Shown piece by piece: positions 1 through 5,540 of a stretch of DNA of 5,935 nucleotides (position 1 is the first letter of the stretch; each line of letters starts with the position of its first letter). The stretch lies in contig JAEURM010000136.1 of the NCBI GenBank assembly GCA_016789245.1, forward strand, positions 1-5,935. Reading direction: 5' to 3'. The stretch is from Anaerolineales bacterium. GTDB lineage: Bacteria; Chloroflexota; Anaerolineae; Anaerolineales; UBA6663. The translations under genes were made by a program, and so were the position numbers. Below the pieces are notes generated by a model that was not told where the DNA came from, made no database searches, and worked only from the letters and a program-made list of their open reading frames with translations.

Positions 1-1
1 A

Positions 2-352
2 CTTCGAGGTCCAAAAGTACGTCAGCTTCCGTTGGGTCGCGGGTGGCATGTGGACAACTATCGGGTACCGTCGCACACGCGCCGCCGCCAACAACTGCTC
101 GCCCTCGTTATCACCGTTCAGCCGCAAGCCGTTTCAGACCGAGTGCTCAAAGAAATGCGGCGTGGCGTCACCGCTCTGCACGGCAAAGGTATGTATTCCC
201 AGCAAGAACGGGAAGTGTTGATGATTGCCCTCACCGTTACCGAAACACCTCGGCTCAAGGCGCTGGTGCGCGAGATTGACCCCAACGCTTTCATCGTCGT
301 CTCGCCCGCGCAAGAAGTGCTAGGCCGCGGCTTCCAACCCCTCGCCGAGTAA
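2..352 (+). CDS. YitT-family membrane protein, C-terminal DUF2179 domain (partial at left edge)
   Basis: The frame is open from the first bases of the window to a TAA at 350-352, so this is the 3' end of a longer gene; the TTG at 32 is unlikely to be the true start. The last ~80 residues match the DUF2179 domain found after the membrane part of YitT/UPF0750 proteins: an ALVIT strand, then RRGVTALHGKGMYS, then a REVLMIALTV strand, then REIDPNAFIVV and an EVLGRGF end. In this family the domain is a cytoplasmic ferredoxin-like module of unknown ligand, following five or so membrane helices that would lie outside the window. The residues before about position 50 do not look like the family, and the +3 frame reads KYVSFRWV at 15-38, so one base may be missing near 38-52. 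The domain assignment is firm; the function of the whole protein is not known. Confidence 0.8.
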   Translation, partial: LRGPKVRQLPLGRGWHVDNYRVPSHTRRRQQLLALVITVQPQAVSDRVLKEMRRGVTALHGKGMYSQQEREVLMIALTVTETPRLKALVREIDPNAFIVVSPAQEVLGRGFQPLAE

Positions 353-370
353 GGGAGTTTAACGCTAAGA

Positions 371-436
371 GCGCGAAGCTTCACGAAGAATCTTCGTGCG
401 CTTTTGTGTTTTCTTCGTGTGCTTCGTGGTTAACCG
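371..436. repeat. CTTCGTG-type spacer repeat
   Basis: The word CTTCGTG occurs three times (392-398, 413-419, 422-428) and once in inverted form (CACGAAG, 382-388). The final stretch reads TTCTTCGTGTGCTTCGTGG. It falls entirely in the spacer after the YitT-like gene. Repeats of this kind recur in intergenic DNA of many environmental bacteria; from memory they are common in Chloroflexota. The copy number in this genome cannot be judged from one window. Confidence 0.55.
382..413 (+). terminator. Possible Rho-independent terminator of the YitT-like gene
   Basis: CACGAAG (382-388) and CTTCGTG (392-398) form a 7-base-pair stem with an AAT loop. It is followed after three bases by a T-rich stretch (TTTTGTGTTTTCTT). 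It lies 30 bases after the stop of the YitT-like gene, where a terminator is expected. The T tract is interrupted and the stem is also part of a repeat family, so terminator activity is inference. Confidence 0.45.
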
Positions 437-438
437 TT

Positions 439-447
439 TGATATAAT
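439..447 (+). promoter_or_regulatory. Extended -10 promoter for the 504-2585 operon
   Basis: TGATATAAT is an exact match to the extended -10 consensus (TGnTATAAT) of housekeeping sigma factors. No convincing -35 hexamer is present 16-18 bases upstream, which is usual for extended -10 promoters. Transcription would begin near 453-455, giving a leader of about 50 bases before the ATG at 504. It sits just after the terminator-like hairpin and upstream of three closely packed genes. Confidence 0.6.
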
Positions 448-503
448 CTGAAAGTTCGCATTCAGTATTCTGTTATCTGTGTTCTATGTTCCATAATTTC
501 GCT

Positions 504-731
504 ATGTCCAACGCTAAAGAACTTGCCGCCGCGCTTGAGCGCCTAACAAATAATGAGCGCGTCACCCTCATCCGGATCCAAGTTGCAGACGAGGCGTGCC
601 CCGTCTGTCTTTCGCTAGAAGGCGCATACCCCAAAAACCAAGTGCCCGTTTTGCCACCAGATGGTTGTTCCTGCCCGCATGGCCGCGCCCGCGTCAGCTA
701 TGCGCCCGTGCTGACTGAGATTTATCCGTAA
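504..731 (+). CDS. Small cysteine-rich protein, putative zinc-binding, unknown function
   Basis: A 75-residue protein with a short helical N-terminus (SNAKELAAALERL) and a C-terminal half organised around possible metal ligands: C32-P-V-C35, then C55-S-C57-P-H59. The stretch between them (LEGAYPKN..VPVLPPDGC) resembles the cysteine motif that follows SPP1 gp7-like phage head-morphogenesis domains (CxxC, G, Y, P.LP, C.C). Here that module stands alone and the protein has no phage neighbours. The ligand pattern suggests one structural zinc, but this is inference. It has no signal peptide and is likely cytoplasmic. An in-frame ATG at 486 would add six residues (MFHNFA) encoded by spacer-like sequence, so 504 is preferred; neither start has a ribosome binding site. 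It is the first gene after the 439-447 promoter and ends 7 bases before the peptidase gene. I do not recognise a named function. Confidence 0.75.
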   Translation: MSNAKELAAALERLTNNERVTLIRIQVADEACPVCLSLEGAYPKNQVPVLPPDGCSCPHGRARVSYAPVLTEIYP

Positions 732-738
732 CCAACGT

Positions 739-1443
739 ATGCATTGGGTGCGCCGCATGGCCGTACTTTTTTGCTTAGGGGTTGCGGCGCTTCTGCCGCA
801 TTCCGCCTCACTTCACGCCCAAGCTAAACCCTTTGGCTTGCCATTTGATACGCCGCCCGGCCCCAGCACATGGTTGGTAGGCCAGATGTACGGCAACACG
901 GCGGGCGCGTACCGCTGGCGGCGCATTTGGTACGGCGCTGGCCAAGGCCTGCACTTTGGCATAGATTTCACAGCACGGTGCGGCACGCCGGTGGTGGCGA
1001 TTGGTGATGGCGTGGTAACGAAAGTGGATGCTGAGTCCCACGGTGCGGGACCGCACAACTTGATGATTGATCATCCCAACGGCTATGCTTCGTTCTACGG
1101 GCACTTGGTAGAGCGTGCTTCAGTAGATGTGGGGCAAACGGTAACGCACGGGCAAGTAGTGGGCTACACCGGTGACCCCGATTTAACTTGCCAATCACGC
1201 CCGCATTTGCATTTGGAAATCCGCTCGGGCTACAACTACCGCACAGCTTACAACCCCGCCGCGCTGATTGATACGGATTGGGATGCGCTCTTGCTCACCG
1301 GCTCCTTTCAGCGCGGTTATGAGCGTGATTTAGATAATCCACGCCAATGGCAATTCCCCGAAGAACAGCCGGACGTAAATTTTGGCGGCGAAATTCTCAA
1401 TGATTACGCCCGCCCGTGGCCGCCTGATTGGCTGAATAGATAA
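739..1443 (+). CDS. Secreted M23 family metallopeptidase (LytM-type)
   Basis: A 234-residue protein. Residues 1-29 form a signal peptide: positive start (HWVRR), hydrophobic core (AVLFCLGVAALL) and a likely cut after HAQA. The catalytic domain spans about residues 68-178 and carries all M23 landmarks: zinc ligands in H72-FGI-D76, the AIGDGVV turn (87-93), the NGYASFYGHL strand with H122, and H156-L-H158 followed by LEIR. M23 enzymes are zinc endopeptidases that cut peptide cross-bridges of peptidoglycan. With every ligand present this one should be active outside the cytoplasmic membrane, though the exact bond is unknown. The C-terminal ~50 residues (W/D/P-rich) are not a domain I recognise. 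It has no cell-wall-binding module or coiled coil. It lies 7 bases after the cysteine-rich gene and 5 bases before the lipoprotein gene, so co-transcription is likely. No ribosome binding site precedes the ATG. Confidence 0.93.
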   Translation: MHWVRRMAVLFCLGVAALLPHSASLHAQAKPFGLPFDTPPGPSTWLVGQMYGNTAGAYRWRRIWYGAGQGLHFGIDFTARCGTPVVAIGDGVVTKVDAESHGAGPHNLMIDHPNGYASFYGHLVERASVDVGQTVTHGQVVGYTGDPDLTCQSRPHLHLEIRSGYNYRTAYNPAALIDTDWDALLLTGSFQRGYERDLDNPRQWQFPEEQPDVNFGGEILNDYARPWPPDWLNR

Positions 1444-1448
1444 CAGCT

Positions 1449-2585
1449 ATGTTCTCTACCTGTAGGCGTATTGGCGTGTTATGGGTGATTGGTTATTTGG
1501 GGTTGGCCGCATGCGCATCCGCTCCCACACTGCCGCCACTGAGTACGTTAGCCCCTACTACGCCACCGCAAAGCATAGCCACGCCCTTAATTTCTGCCGC
1601 CACGTTTACGCCCAATGCCAGCGCCACGCCGCGGCCCACTAATCCACCCACTGCCACACCCGTGCCGCTTCTGCGCGCACTCACCATGGGCAGCTGTTGT
1701 GTGCAACCCGCCTTTGCGCCAGATGGGCAAGCGGTGTGGTTTATAGATAAGCCGAATGAAACTTCACCAAGTGGCCTGTGGGGTGTGCCGCTCACCGGCG
1801 GCGAGCCGCAATTCATCACTGAAAAAATCGGCGTGTTCTCAACCGATGGCTCACTGATGGCCTACCCCGAAGCTGGGCAAACCTATGTGGAACGCGTGGC
1901 TAGTGGTGAACGTTGGACGGTGCCCGCCGCTGGCCGCGCCATTTTCTTCTCGCCGGATAATCAAATGATTGCGTGGCAAGAAGCCTCGGCCTCCGCGAAT
2001 TTTGACCGGCGGCAGGTGACGTTTTGGGTAGCACAAGCAGATGGCAGTAACGCGCGTAGTGTATTGAGTGTGATTGGCGGCGGGCTGGCCGGTTGGTTGC
2101 CCGATAGCCAGCGGTTGCTCATTACAGGCCGCGAGAGTTTTGACGTTGACCCCTATCTGGCTACGCTCCACATCACTGACCGTACGCTGACCGGCTTGGC
2201 GCGCAGTCTCAACATCCGCAACGCCATTGCTTCACCGGGCGGTGGCTGGGTGGCTTATCAAATTAATTTCACCGGTGATATTGCGCGGGATGGCTTGTGG
2301 ATTGCAAAAACGGATGGGAGTGCGGCGGAGAAATTGAGCCTATTTGGCGCTTTCCGGTGGCGCAATGAAAATCAGTTGTTGGTGTTGCCGTTAGAGTTAG
2401 GACGCGGCGGGCAACGGATTATGCAAGTGGACGCCGCTACCGCGCAGGTAAATGTATTAGTGCCAGAAACGCCCAACTTCCGCATTGCGGCTGGCGATTG
2501 GACTCTTTCGCCGGATGGCAATCAATTGGTTTTTGTTAATACCGATGACCGCAACATTTGGTTGATGAATTTGCCGACCGAGTAA
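1449..2585 (+). CDS. Lipoprotein with TolB/WD40-like beta-propeller
   Basis: A 378-residue protein. Residues 1-22 are a lipoprotein signal: two arginines, a hydrophobic stretch and the lipobox L19-A-A-C22, so C22 should be lipidated and anchor the protein outside the membrane. Residues 23-75 form a P/T/A/S-rich flexible linker. Residues 80-378 are a series of propeller-like strands with repeating turn motifs: FAPDGQ (89-94), FSTDGS (~130), FSPDNQ (~174), LPDSQR (~219), SPGGGW (~261), WRNENQ (~303) and LSPDGN (353-358), each followed by a hydrophobic strand and often by a 'W.(A/M).(A/T)DG'-like strand. This is the pattern of TolB-type PD40/WD40-like propellers, which mainly bind proteins or ligands. 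No catalytic residues are apparent. It starts 5 bases after the M23 peptidase stop, which suggests partnership at the cell envelope (inference). C83 and C84 are adjacent, which is unusual in an exported domain. The partner or ligand cannot be told from the sequence. Confidence 0.85.
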   Translation: MFSTCRRIGVLWVIGYLGLAACASAPTLPPLSTLAPTTPPQSIATPLISAATFTPNASATPRPTNPPTATPVPLLRALTMGSCCVQPAFAPDGQAVWFIDKPNETSPSGLWGVPLTGGEPQFITEKIGVFSTDGSLMAYPEAGQTYVERVASGERWTVPAAGRAIFFSPDNQMIAWQEASASANFDRRQVTFWVAQADGSNARSVLSVIGGGLAGWLPDSQRLLITGRESFDVDPYLATLHITDRTLTGLARSLNIRNAIASPGGGWVAYQINFTGDIARDGLWIAKTDGSAAEKLSLFGAFRWRNENQLLVLPLELGRGGQRIMQVDAATAQVNVLVPETPNFRIAAGDWTLSPDGNQLVFVNTDDRNIWLMNLPTE

Positions 2586-2588
2586 AAT
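2562..2588 (+). promoter_or_regulatory. Possible promoter for the Nudix gene
   Basis: TTGATG (2562-2567) and TAAAAT (2583-2588) resemble -35 and -10 hexamers but are only 15 bases apart, shorter than ideal. The -10 overlaps the TAA stop of the lipoprotein gene. Transcription would begin near 2595, exactly where an ATTCGTATTCCGT repeat starts. A similar repeat follows the stronger promoter at 439-447, which is the main reason to list this weak match. Confidence 0.3.
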
Positions 2589-2594
2589 AGTGTA

Positions 2595-2663
2595 ATTCGT
2601 ATTCCGTAGAGTGTATTGCGTACAAGCCACTTTACGTTTCACGTTTTACGAAACACGCAATAC
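2595..2663. repeat. CGTATT/ACGTTTCACG-type leader repeat with long hairpin
   Basis: The segment starts with ATTCGTATTCCGT (2595-2607), a near match to ATTCAGTATTCTGT at 460-473. It then forms an interrupted stem. GTATTGCGT (2613-2621) pairs perfectly with ACGCAATAC (2655-2663), and GTTTC (2636-2640) pairs with GAAAC (2650-2654). A 14-base bulge lies on the left side and a 9-base loop at the tip. It lies just before the Nudix start codon and would be in its leader. It has no T tract, so it does not look like a terminator. Regulatory function is unproven. Confidence 0.5.
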
Positions 2664-2673
2664 GCACTACGCA

Positions 2674-3243
2674 GTGTCAGATTTACCTTCCTCCCTTGCT
2701 ACTCGCCTTGCCACCCGCCCGGCCAACATGCGCATGGAGTGGGAGGCGCGCCCAGCGGCGGTATTGGTGCCGTTGTATCAATATAACAACGAGTGGCATC
2801 TCCTCCTTACGCAACGCACAGAAAATGTGCCCAGCCACAAAGGGCAAGTGGCCTTCCCCGGCGGCCGCATGGATGCCGAAGATGCCAACTTAGTTGAAAC
2901 CGCTCTGCGCGAAACGGAGGAAGAGATTGGCCTGCCGCGTAACCACGTGCGCGTGATTGGGCAATTGGATGAACTGCTCACCGTCACGCAGTATCGCGTC
3001 ACGCCAGTAGCGGGCGTTATCCCGTGGCCGTGGGCGTTTGTGCCATCCGCTGGGGAAATTGCCGCCATCTTTGGCGTGCCGCTCCGCTGGCTAGCAGACC
3101 CAGCCAATTTAACGGAGGAGTGGCGCGAGCCCATCATGCCCGGCCCGCCGATTAAGGTGTACCACTTTTACTACGGCGAGTTTGATATTTGGGGGGCCAC
3201 CGCCCGCATCATCCGCAACTTGCTAGAAGTAATCGAGCTTTGA
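2674..3243 (+). CDS. NudL-like CoA pyrophosphatase (Nudix hydrolase)
   Basis: With a GTG start the protein has 189 residues. It carries the UPF0035 signature of CoA-cleaving Nudix enzymes at about residues 43-64 (LLLTQR, then H55-K-GQVAFPGG). It runs directly into the Nudix box at 63-87 (GGRMDAEDANLVETAL, then REtEEEIGL), with the two-residue longer spacing seen in E. coli NudL. The metal-binding glutamates E80, E83 and E84 are present. The family hydrolyses CoA and its derivatives to 3',5'-ADP and phosphopantetheine compounds in the cytoplasm. The C-terminal region (PVAGVIPWPWAF, FGVPL, FDIWGATARIIRNLLEV) also matches the family. The frame is open upstream to 2611, but those 21 codons are translated repeat, so they were excluded. 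ATG at 2728 is an alternative start that would shorten the N-terminus by 18 residues. There is no ribosome binding site at either. Confidence 0.9.
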   Translation: MSDLPSSLATRLATRPANMRMEWEARPAAVLVPLYQYNNEWHLLLTQRTENVPSHKGQVAFPGGRMDAEDANLVETALRETEEEIGLPRNHVRVIGQLDELLTVTQYRVTPVAGVIPWPWAFVPSAGEIAAIFGVPLRWLADPANLTEEWREPIMPGPPIKVYHFYYGEFDIWGATARIIRNLLEVIEL

Positions 3244-3250
3244 AAAAACA

Positions 3251-3301
3251 GATGGAGCGGCTGAAACCGAATGAAACGGATTTTAATTCCGTGAAATCCG
3301 T
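3251..3301. repeat. ACGGAT-type spacer repeat with hairpin before the permease gene
   Basis: ACGGATTT (3276-3283) and AAATCCGT (3294-3301) are perfect 8-base inverted arms around a 10-base loop. The stretch begins with GATGGAGCGG (3251-3260), whose exact reverse complement CCGCTCCATC occurs at 4283-4292 on the other side of the permease gene. The same ACGGATTT word recurs at 4239-4246. The hairpin ends 9 bases before the permease ATG, so it could lie in that gene's leader. Confidence 0.55.
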
Positions 3302-3310
3302 ATACCCAAA

Positions 3311-4069
3311 ATGCTAACCAACGAATGGCTAGTGATTGGCCTGATTGCTCTTGTGGGCTTTTTATTAGGCTTGGCACGCGGTGGTTTGGTAGGGCTCGGG
3401 CCACTGCTCTCACCGCTTCTCAGTTTAGTGCTTCCCAGCGTTAGCGCCGCCGTGGGCGTAATGCTCCCACTCCTAATGATTGCGGATGTGTTGGCGCTGT
3501 ACACCTTTTGGAAAGAGTGGGATGGCGCGCTACTCAAAAAAACTTTGCCCGGCGCCTTGCTGGGCGTGGCTGTCGGCACGTGGATGCTGGTGAGTTTGCC
3601 CGGCAATGTTCTACGCGCGGCGTTGGGAATTTTTGTGTGGTTGATGGTGGCCTATCGCTTTCTCAGTGAACGGTTGGCGCAGTGGCGCTATGAGCCGCGC
3701 GGCTGGCACGGTTGGCTAGCGGGCGCTTTATCCGGCGTTTCTTCGGCCATGTTCAATAGTGGCGCACCGCCGTACAACGCTTACTTACTGCTTCAGCGCA
3801 CACCGGCCCGCCCGTTTGTGGCCACCACCATTGCCTTTTTTGCCGTACTCAATTGGATTAAGTTGCCCGGCTTTATTCTCACCGGCGTCTTGAATGTTCC
3901 ACTTCTGCTCTCCGTTTTGTGGACGGTGATTTTTATCCCATTCGGCATTTGGGTGGCCAAACGCTTTATCACCCGGCTCAACCAGCGCACATTTGAGCAA
4001 TTGGTAACGGCCATGCTGGTGCTGATGGGCGGCTTGTTAATTTGGCAAAGCATTTTCGCCACACGCTAA
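3311..4069 (+). CDS. TauE/SafE family membrane permease
   Basis: A 252-residue, very hydrophobic protein with about eight or nine predicted membrane segments (roughly 6-22, 26-43, 46-66, 78-97, 100-118, 133-150, 168-190, 193-212, 229-249). It shows the two-half architecture of TauE/SafE (PF01925) proteins. The first half has a glycine-rich opening (GLARGGLVGLGPLLSPLL), an AAVGVMLPLLMIADVLALY segment and an LPGALLGVAVG segment. The second half repeats the pattern with GALSGVSSAMFNSGAPP (138-154) and ATTIAFFAVLNWIKL (171-185). Family members export or import sulfur-containing anions such as sulfite, sulfoacetate or thiosulfate, or other small organic acids; no sulfur-metabolism gene lies nearby to fix the substrate. 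Length is typical and the gene is complete. It is flanked on both sides by ACGGAT-family repeats and has no obvious promoter of its own, so it may be read through from the Nudix gene. It has no ribosome binding site. Confidence 0.88.
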   Translation: MLTNEWLVIGLIALVGFLLGLARGGLVGLGPLLSPLLSLVLPSVSAAVGVMLPLLMIADVLALYTFWKEWDGALLKKTLPGALLGVAVGTWMLVSLPGNVLRAALGIFVWLMVAYRFLSERLAQWRYEPRGWHGWLAGALSGVSSAMFNSGAPPYNAYLLLQRTPARPFVATTIAFFAVLNWIKLPGFILTGVLNVPLLLSVLWTVIFIPFGIWVAKRFITRLNQRTFEQLVTAMLVLMGGLLIWQSIFATR

Positions 4070-4151
4070 TTTAGTCAACGGATGGGAACGGATAAGACTT
4101 TAGAGACTATTTCTTGTTGGCCTAAAACATTTGAAAAGGCACGCTGAGTCT

Positions 4152-4217
4152 CCTGAGCCTGTCGAAGGACGAAGCGCGCCGTTCTTGGCCCGGTTCGCAC
4201 CCTTCGACAAGCTCAGG
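4152..4217. repeat. Widespread CCTGAGC..GTCGAAGG palindromic repeat
   Basis: CCTGAGCCTGTCGAAGG (4152-4168) and CCTTCGACAAGCTCAGG (4201-4217) are 17-base inverted arms with one mismatch around a 32-base loop. Translated, the arms give the familiar spurious peptides 'SPEPVEG' and 'FDKLR'. This palindrome is found many times per genome in Chloroflexota and several other phyla. It has no T tract after it. It may act as a bidirectional RNA hairpin or a REP-like mobile sequence; neither is shown here. Confidence 0.8.
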
Positions 4218-4238
4218 GTGCTTGTTTCAAGGACAAAT

Positions 4239-4276
4239 ACGGATTTAAAGAAACTCCCTCTTAGGCTTAAATCCGT
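4239..4276. repeat. ACGGATTTAA inverted repeat upstream of the oxidase gene
   Basis: ACGGATTTAA (4239-4248) and TTAAATCCGT (4267-4276) are perfect 10-base arms around an 18-base loop. It shares its core word with the hairpin at 3276-3301, and like that one it stands shortly before a start codon (38 bases before 4315). It is probably another member of the same repeat family. Confidence 0.55.
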
Positions 4277-4314
4277 TAAAATCCGCTCCATCCGTTCACT
4301 CGCAAAACTCAAAC

Positions 4315-5538
4315 ATGAACAATTCTTATTGGCTCAACACCGCCCCACCCTTCAACGCGCCTGCGGTTGAAATTCCGGCACACACGGAAATTGTAATTTT
4401 AGGTGCGGGCATTATGGGTTGTGCCTTGGCCTATTGGCTGGCGCGGGCGGGCAAAACGCCGCTGGTGCTAGAGCGCAACACCCACCCGGCGGGCGGCGCT
4501 TCTGGCCGTAACGGTGGTTTGCACGTGGCCGGCCCGGGCGGCGAACCGTATCACCGTTGGGCAGACCGAGTCGCCGCGCGTGCCATCATGCAACTCACAG
4601 TGCGTAACCGCGAACTACTGGAAGAACTGTTGGTGCATGAAAATATTCAGGCCAATTACCAGCGCGTGGGTTTTATGCATTTAGCGCAAGCGCATGAAGT
4701 GGCTAAGCTAAAAGAGTTGGCACAAGCTTTGAGTGAAGATGGTTTTGCCGCGCACTGGCTGGAACGAGCGGACGCTGAAAAACATCTCGGCACGGCGATG
4801 GGCGAGCGCTATTTGGGCGCCGTGCTCAAGCCGGAAGATGGGCAATTTCATTCCACGCGCTACGCGTTTGGCGTGACCAAGGCCGCCCGCAAACTCGGCG
4901 CGCGCTTTGCTTTTTCCACGCCGATACAAACGGTGGAACCCGGCCCTGGTGGGCGCGATTGGCGTATTCACACGCCGCGCGGCATTTGCGTGGCCGAGCA
5001 CGTCATCATCACTTTGAATGCGTGGGCGGGCGAGATATTTCCGGAACTGCAACCAAAGATTGTGCCCACGCGCGGCCACATCATTCTCACCGCGCCCGTG
5101 AACTTTAAGCTCACGCCGTGGGAGGCCAATGATGATTGGGATTATGGCCGCCAGCTGGAAACGGGGCAGATTTTGTTGGGTGGACGCCGCAATACGCGGC
5201 CAGATTTAGATTTGGGTTGTGCGCCCGCGCCGGGTGAAAATGTGCCGCCCATGGAGCCGAGTGTGGTGGCCGCGTTGAGTGAGATTGCGCCACAGTTGTT
5301 TCCGGCTTTGAAAGATGTGCCCATAGCACACGCGTGGAGTGGCACCATGGCCTTTACGGCGGATTGGCAACCGCTAGCCGGAAGGTGGCCGGGCCGCACG
5401 GGGCTGTGGGTTTTGGCCGGCTTTAGCGGCCACGGCATGCCGTTTTCACTCGTTCTGCCGCAAGCCATTGCCGCGCAACTCACGGGCACGGCTGGCGCAG
5501 AAATCCCAGAGGCGTTTGGGCCCCAACGGTTTCTATAA
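4315..5538 (+). CDS. FAD-dependent amine/amino-acid oxidoreductase (DAO family, DadA/PuuB-like)
   Basis: A 407-residue protein of the DAO superfamily (PF01266). The N-terminal SYWLNTAPP is typical of the PuuB/OrdL-like branch. Residues 26-54 form the FAD-binding Rossmann start: VILGAG-IMG with G30, G32 and G35, then LARAG and a strand ending in E53, which should contact the FAD ribose. GASGRNGG (61-68) is the conserved second FAD motif. The substrate domain includes PTRGHIILTAP, and the C-terminus has the flavin-contacting WSGTMAFTADWQPLAG (341-356) and GFSGHGMP (369-376) segments. Such enzymes oxidise amines or amino acids, passing electrons to oxygen or another acceptor. The substrate cannot be read from sequence, and D-amino acids, N-methyl amino acids and gamma-glutamylated amines are all possible. 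No covalent-flavin cysteine is evident near the C-terminus. The gene is complete, GC-rich like its upstream neighbours, and has no ribosome binding site. A lower-GC gene begins 2 bases after its stop. Confidence 0.9.
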   Translation: MNNSYWLNTAPPFNAPAVEIPAHTEIVILGAGIMGCALAYWLARAGKTPLVLERNTHPAGGASGRNGGLHVAGPGGEPYHRWADRVAARAIMQLTVRNRELLEELLVHENIQANYQRVGFMHLAQAHEVAKLKELAQALSEDGFAAHWLERADAEKHLGTAMGERYLGAVLKPEDGQFHSTRYAFGVTKAARKLGARFAFSTPIQTVEPGPGGRDWRIHTPRGICVAEHVIITLNAWAGEIFPELQPKIVPTRGHIILTAPVNFKLTPWEANDDWDYGRQLETGQILLGGRRNTRPDLDLGCAPAPGENVPPMEPSVVAALSEIAPQLFPALKDVPIAHAWSGTMAFTADWQPLAGRWPGRTGLWVLAGFSGHGMPFSLVLPQAIAAQLTGTAGAEIPEAFGPQRFL

Positions 5539-5540
5539 AC

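Larger units (their letters stand above)
4077..4296. repeat. Composite spacer of nested inverted repeats
   Basis: The 245-base spacer between the permease and oxidase genes holds no credible gene. Its ends are imperfect inverted repeats: AACGGATGGGAACGGAT (4077-4093) against ATCCGCTCCATCCGTT (4281-4296), differing by one mismatch and one gap. Between them lie the CCTGAGC/GTCGAAGG palindrome (4152-4217) and the ACGGATTTAA hairpin (4239-4276). ATCCG is repeated at 4271, 4281 and 4290. The arrangement looks like one repeat inserted within another; this is inference. Confidence 0.55.

Noticed and set aside
504..731. Phage origin of the cysteine-rich protein
   Set aside because: Only the cysteine motif resembles phage head-morphogenesis proteins; no capsid, portal or terminase gene is nearby and the base composition matches the host genes.
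739..760. Tat signal in the peptidase N-terminus because of its RR pair
   Set aside because: The residues around RR do not match the (S/T)RRxFLK pattern; an ordinary Sec signal fits better.
2778..3137. Minus-strand frames opposite the Nudix, peptidase and oxidase genes
   Set aside because: These are low-complexity shadow frames (rich in S, R, P, H) opposite genes with clear family motifs.
4152..4217. CRISPR-like or terminator interpretation of the 17-base arms
   Set aside because: There is only one inverted pair, no array of direct repeats with unique spacers, and no T tract after the stem.
4222..4249. Possible promoter for the oxidase gene (TTGTTT with TTTAAA downstream)
   Set aside because: The -10 match is poor and lies inside a repeat hairpin, so it cannot be told from chance.
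4100..4312. Minus-strand open frame across the same spacer
   Set aside because: It also reads through the palindrome in the opposite direction and has no recognisable domain or start signal.
4131..4370. Open frame giving a 79-residue protein with SPEPVEG and FDKLR segments
   Set aside because: It is produced by translating the common palindromic repeat and overlaps the start of the oxidase gene; such 'proteins' are known annotation artefacts.
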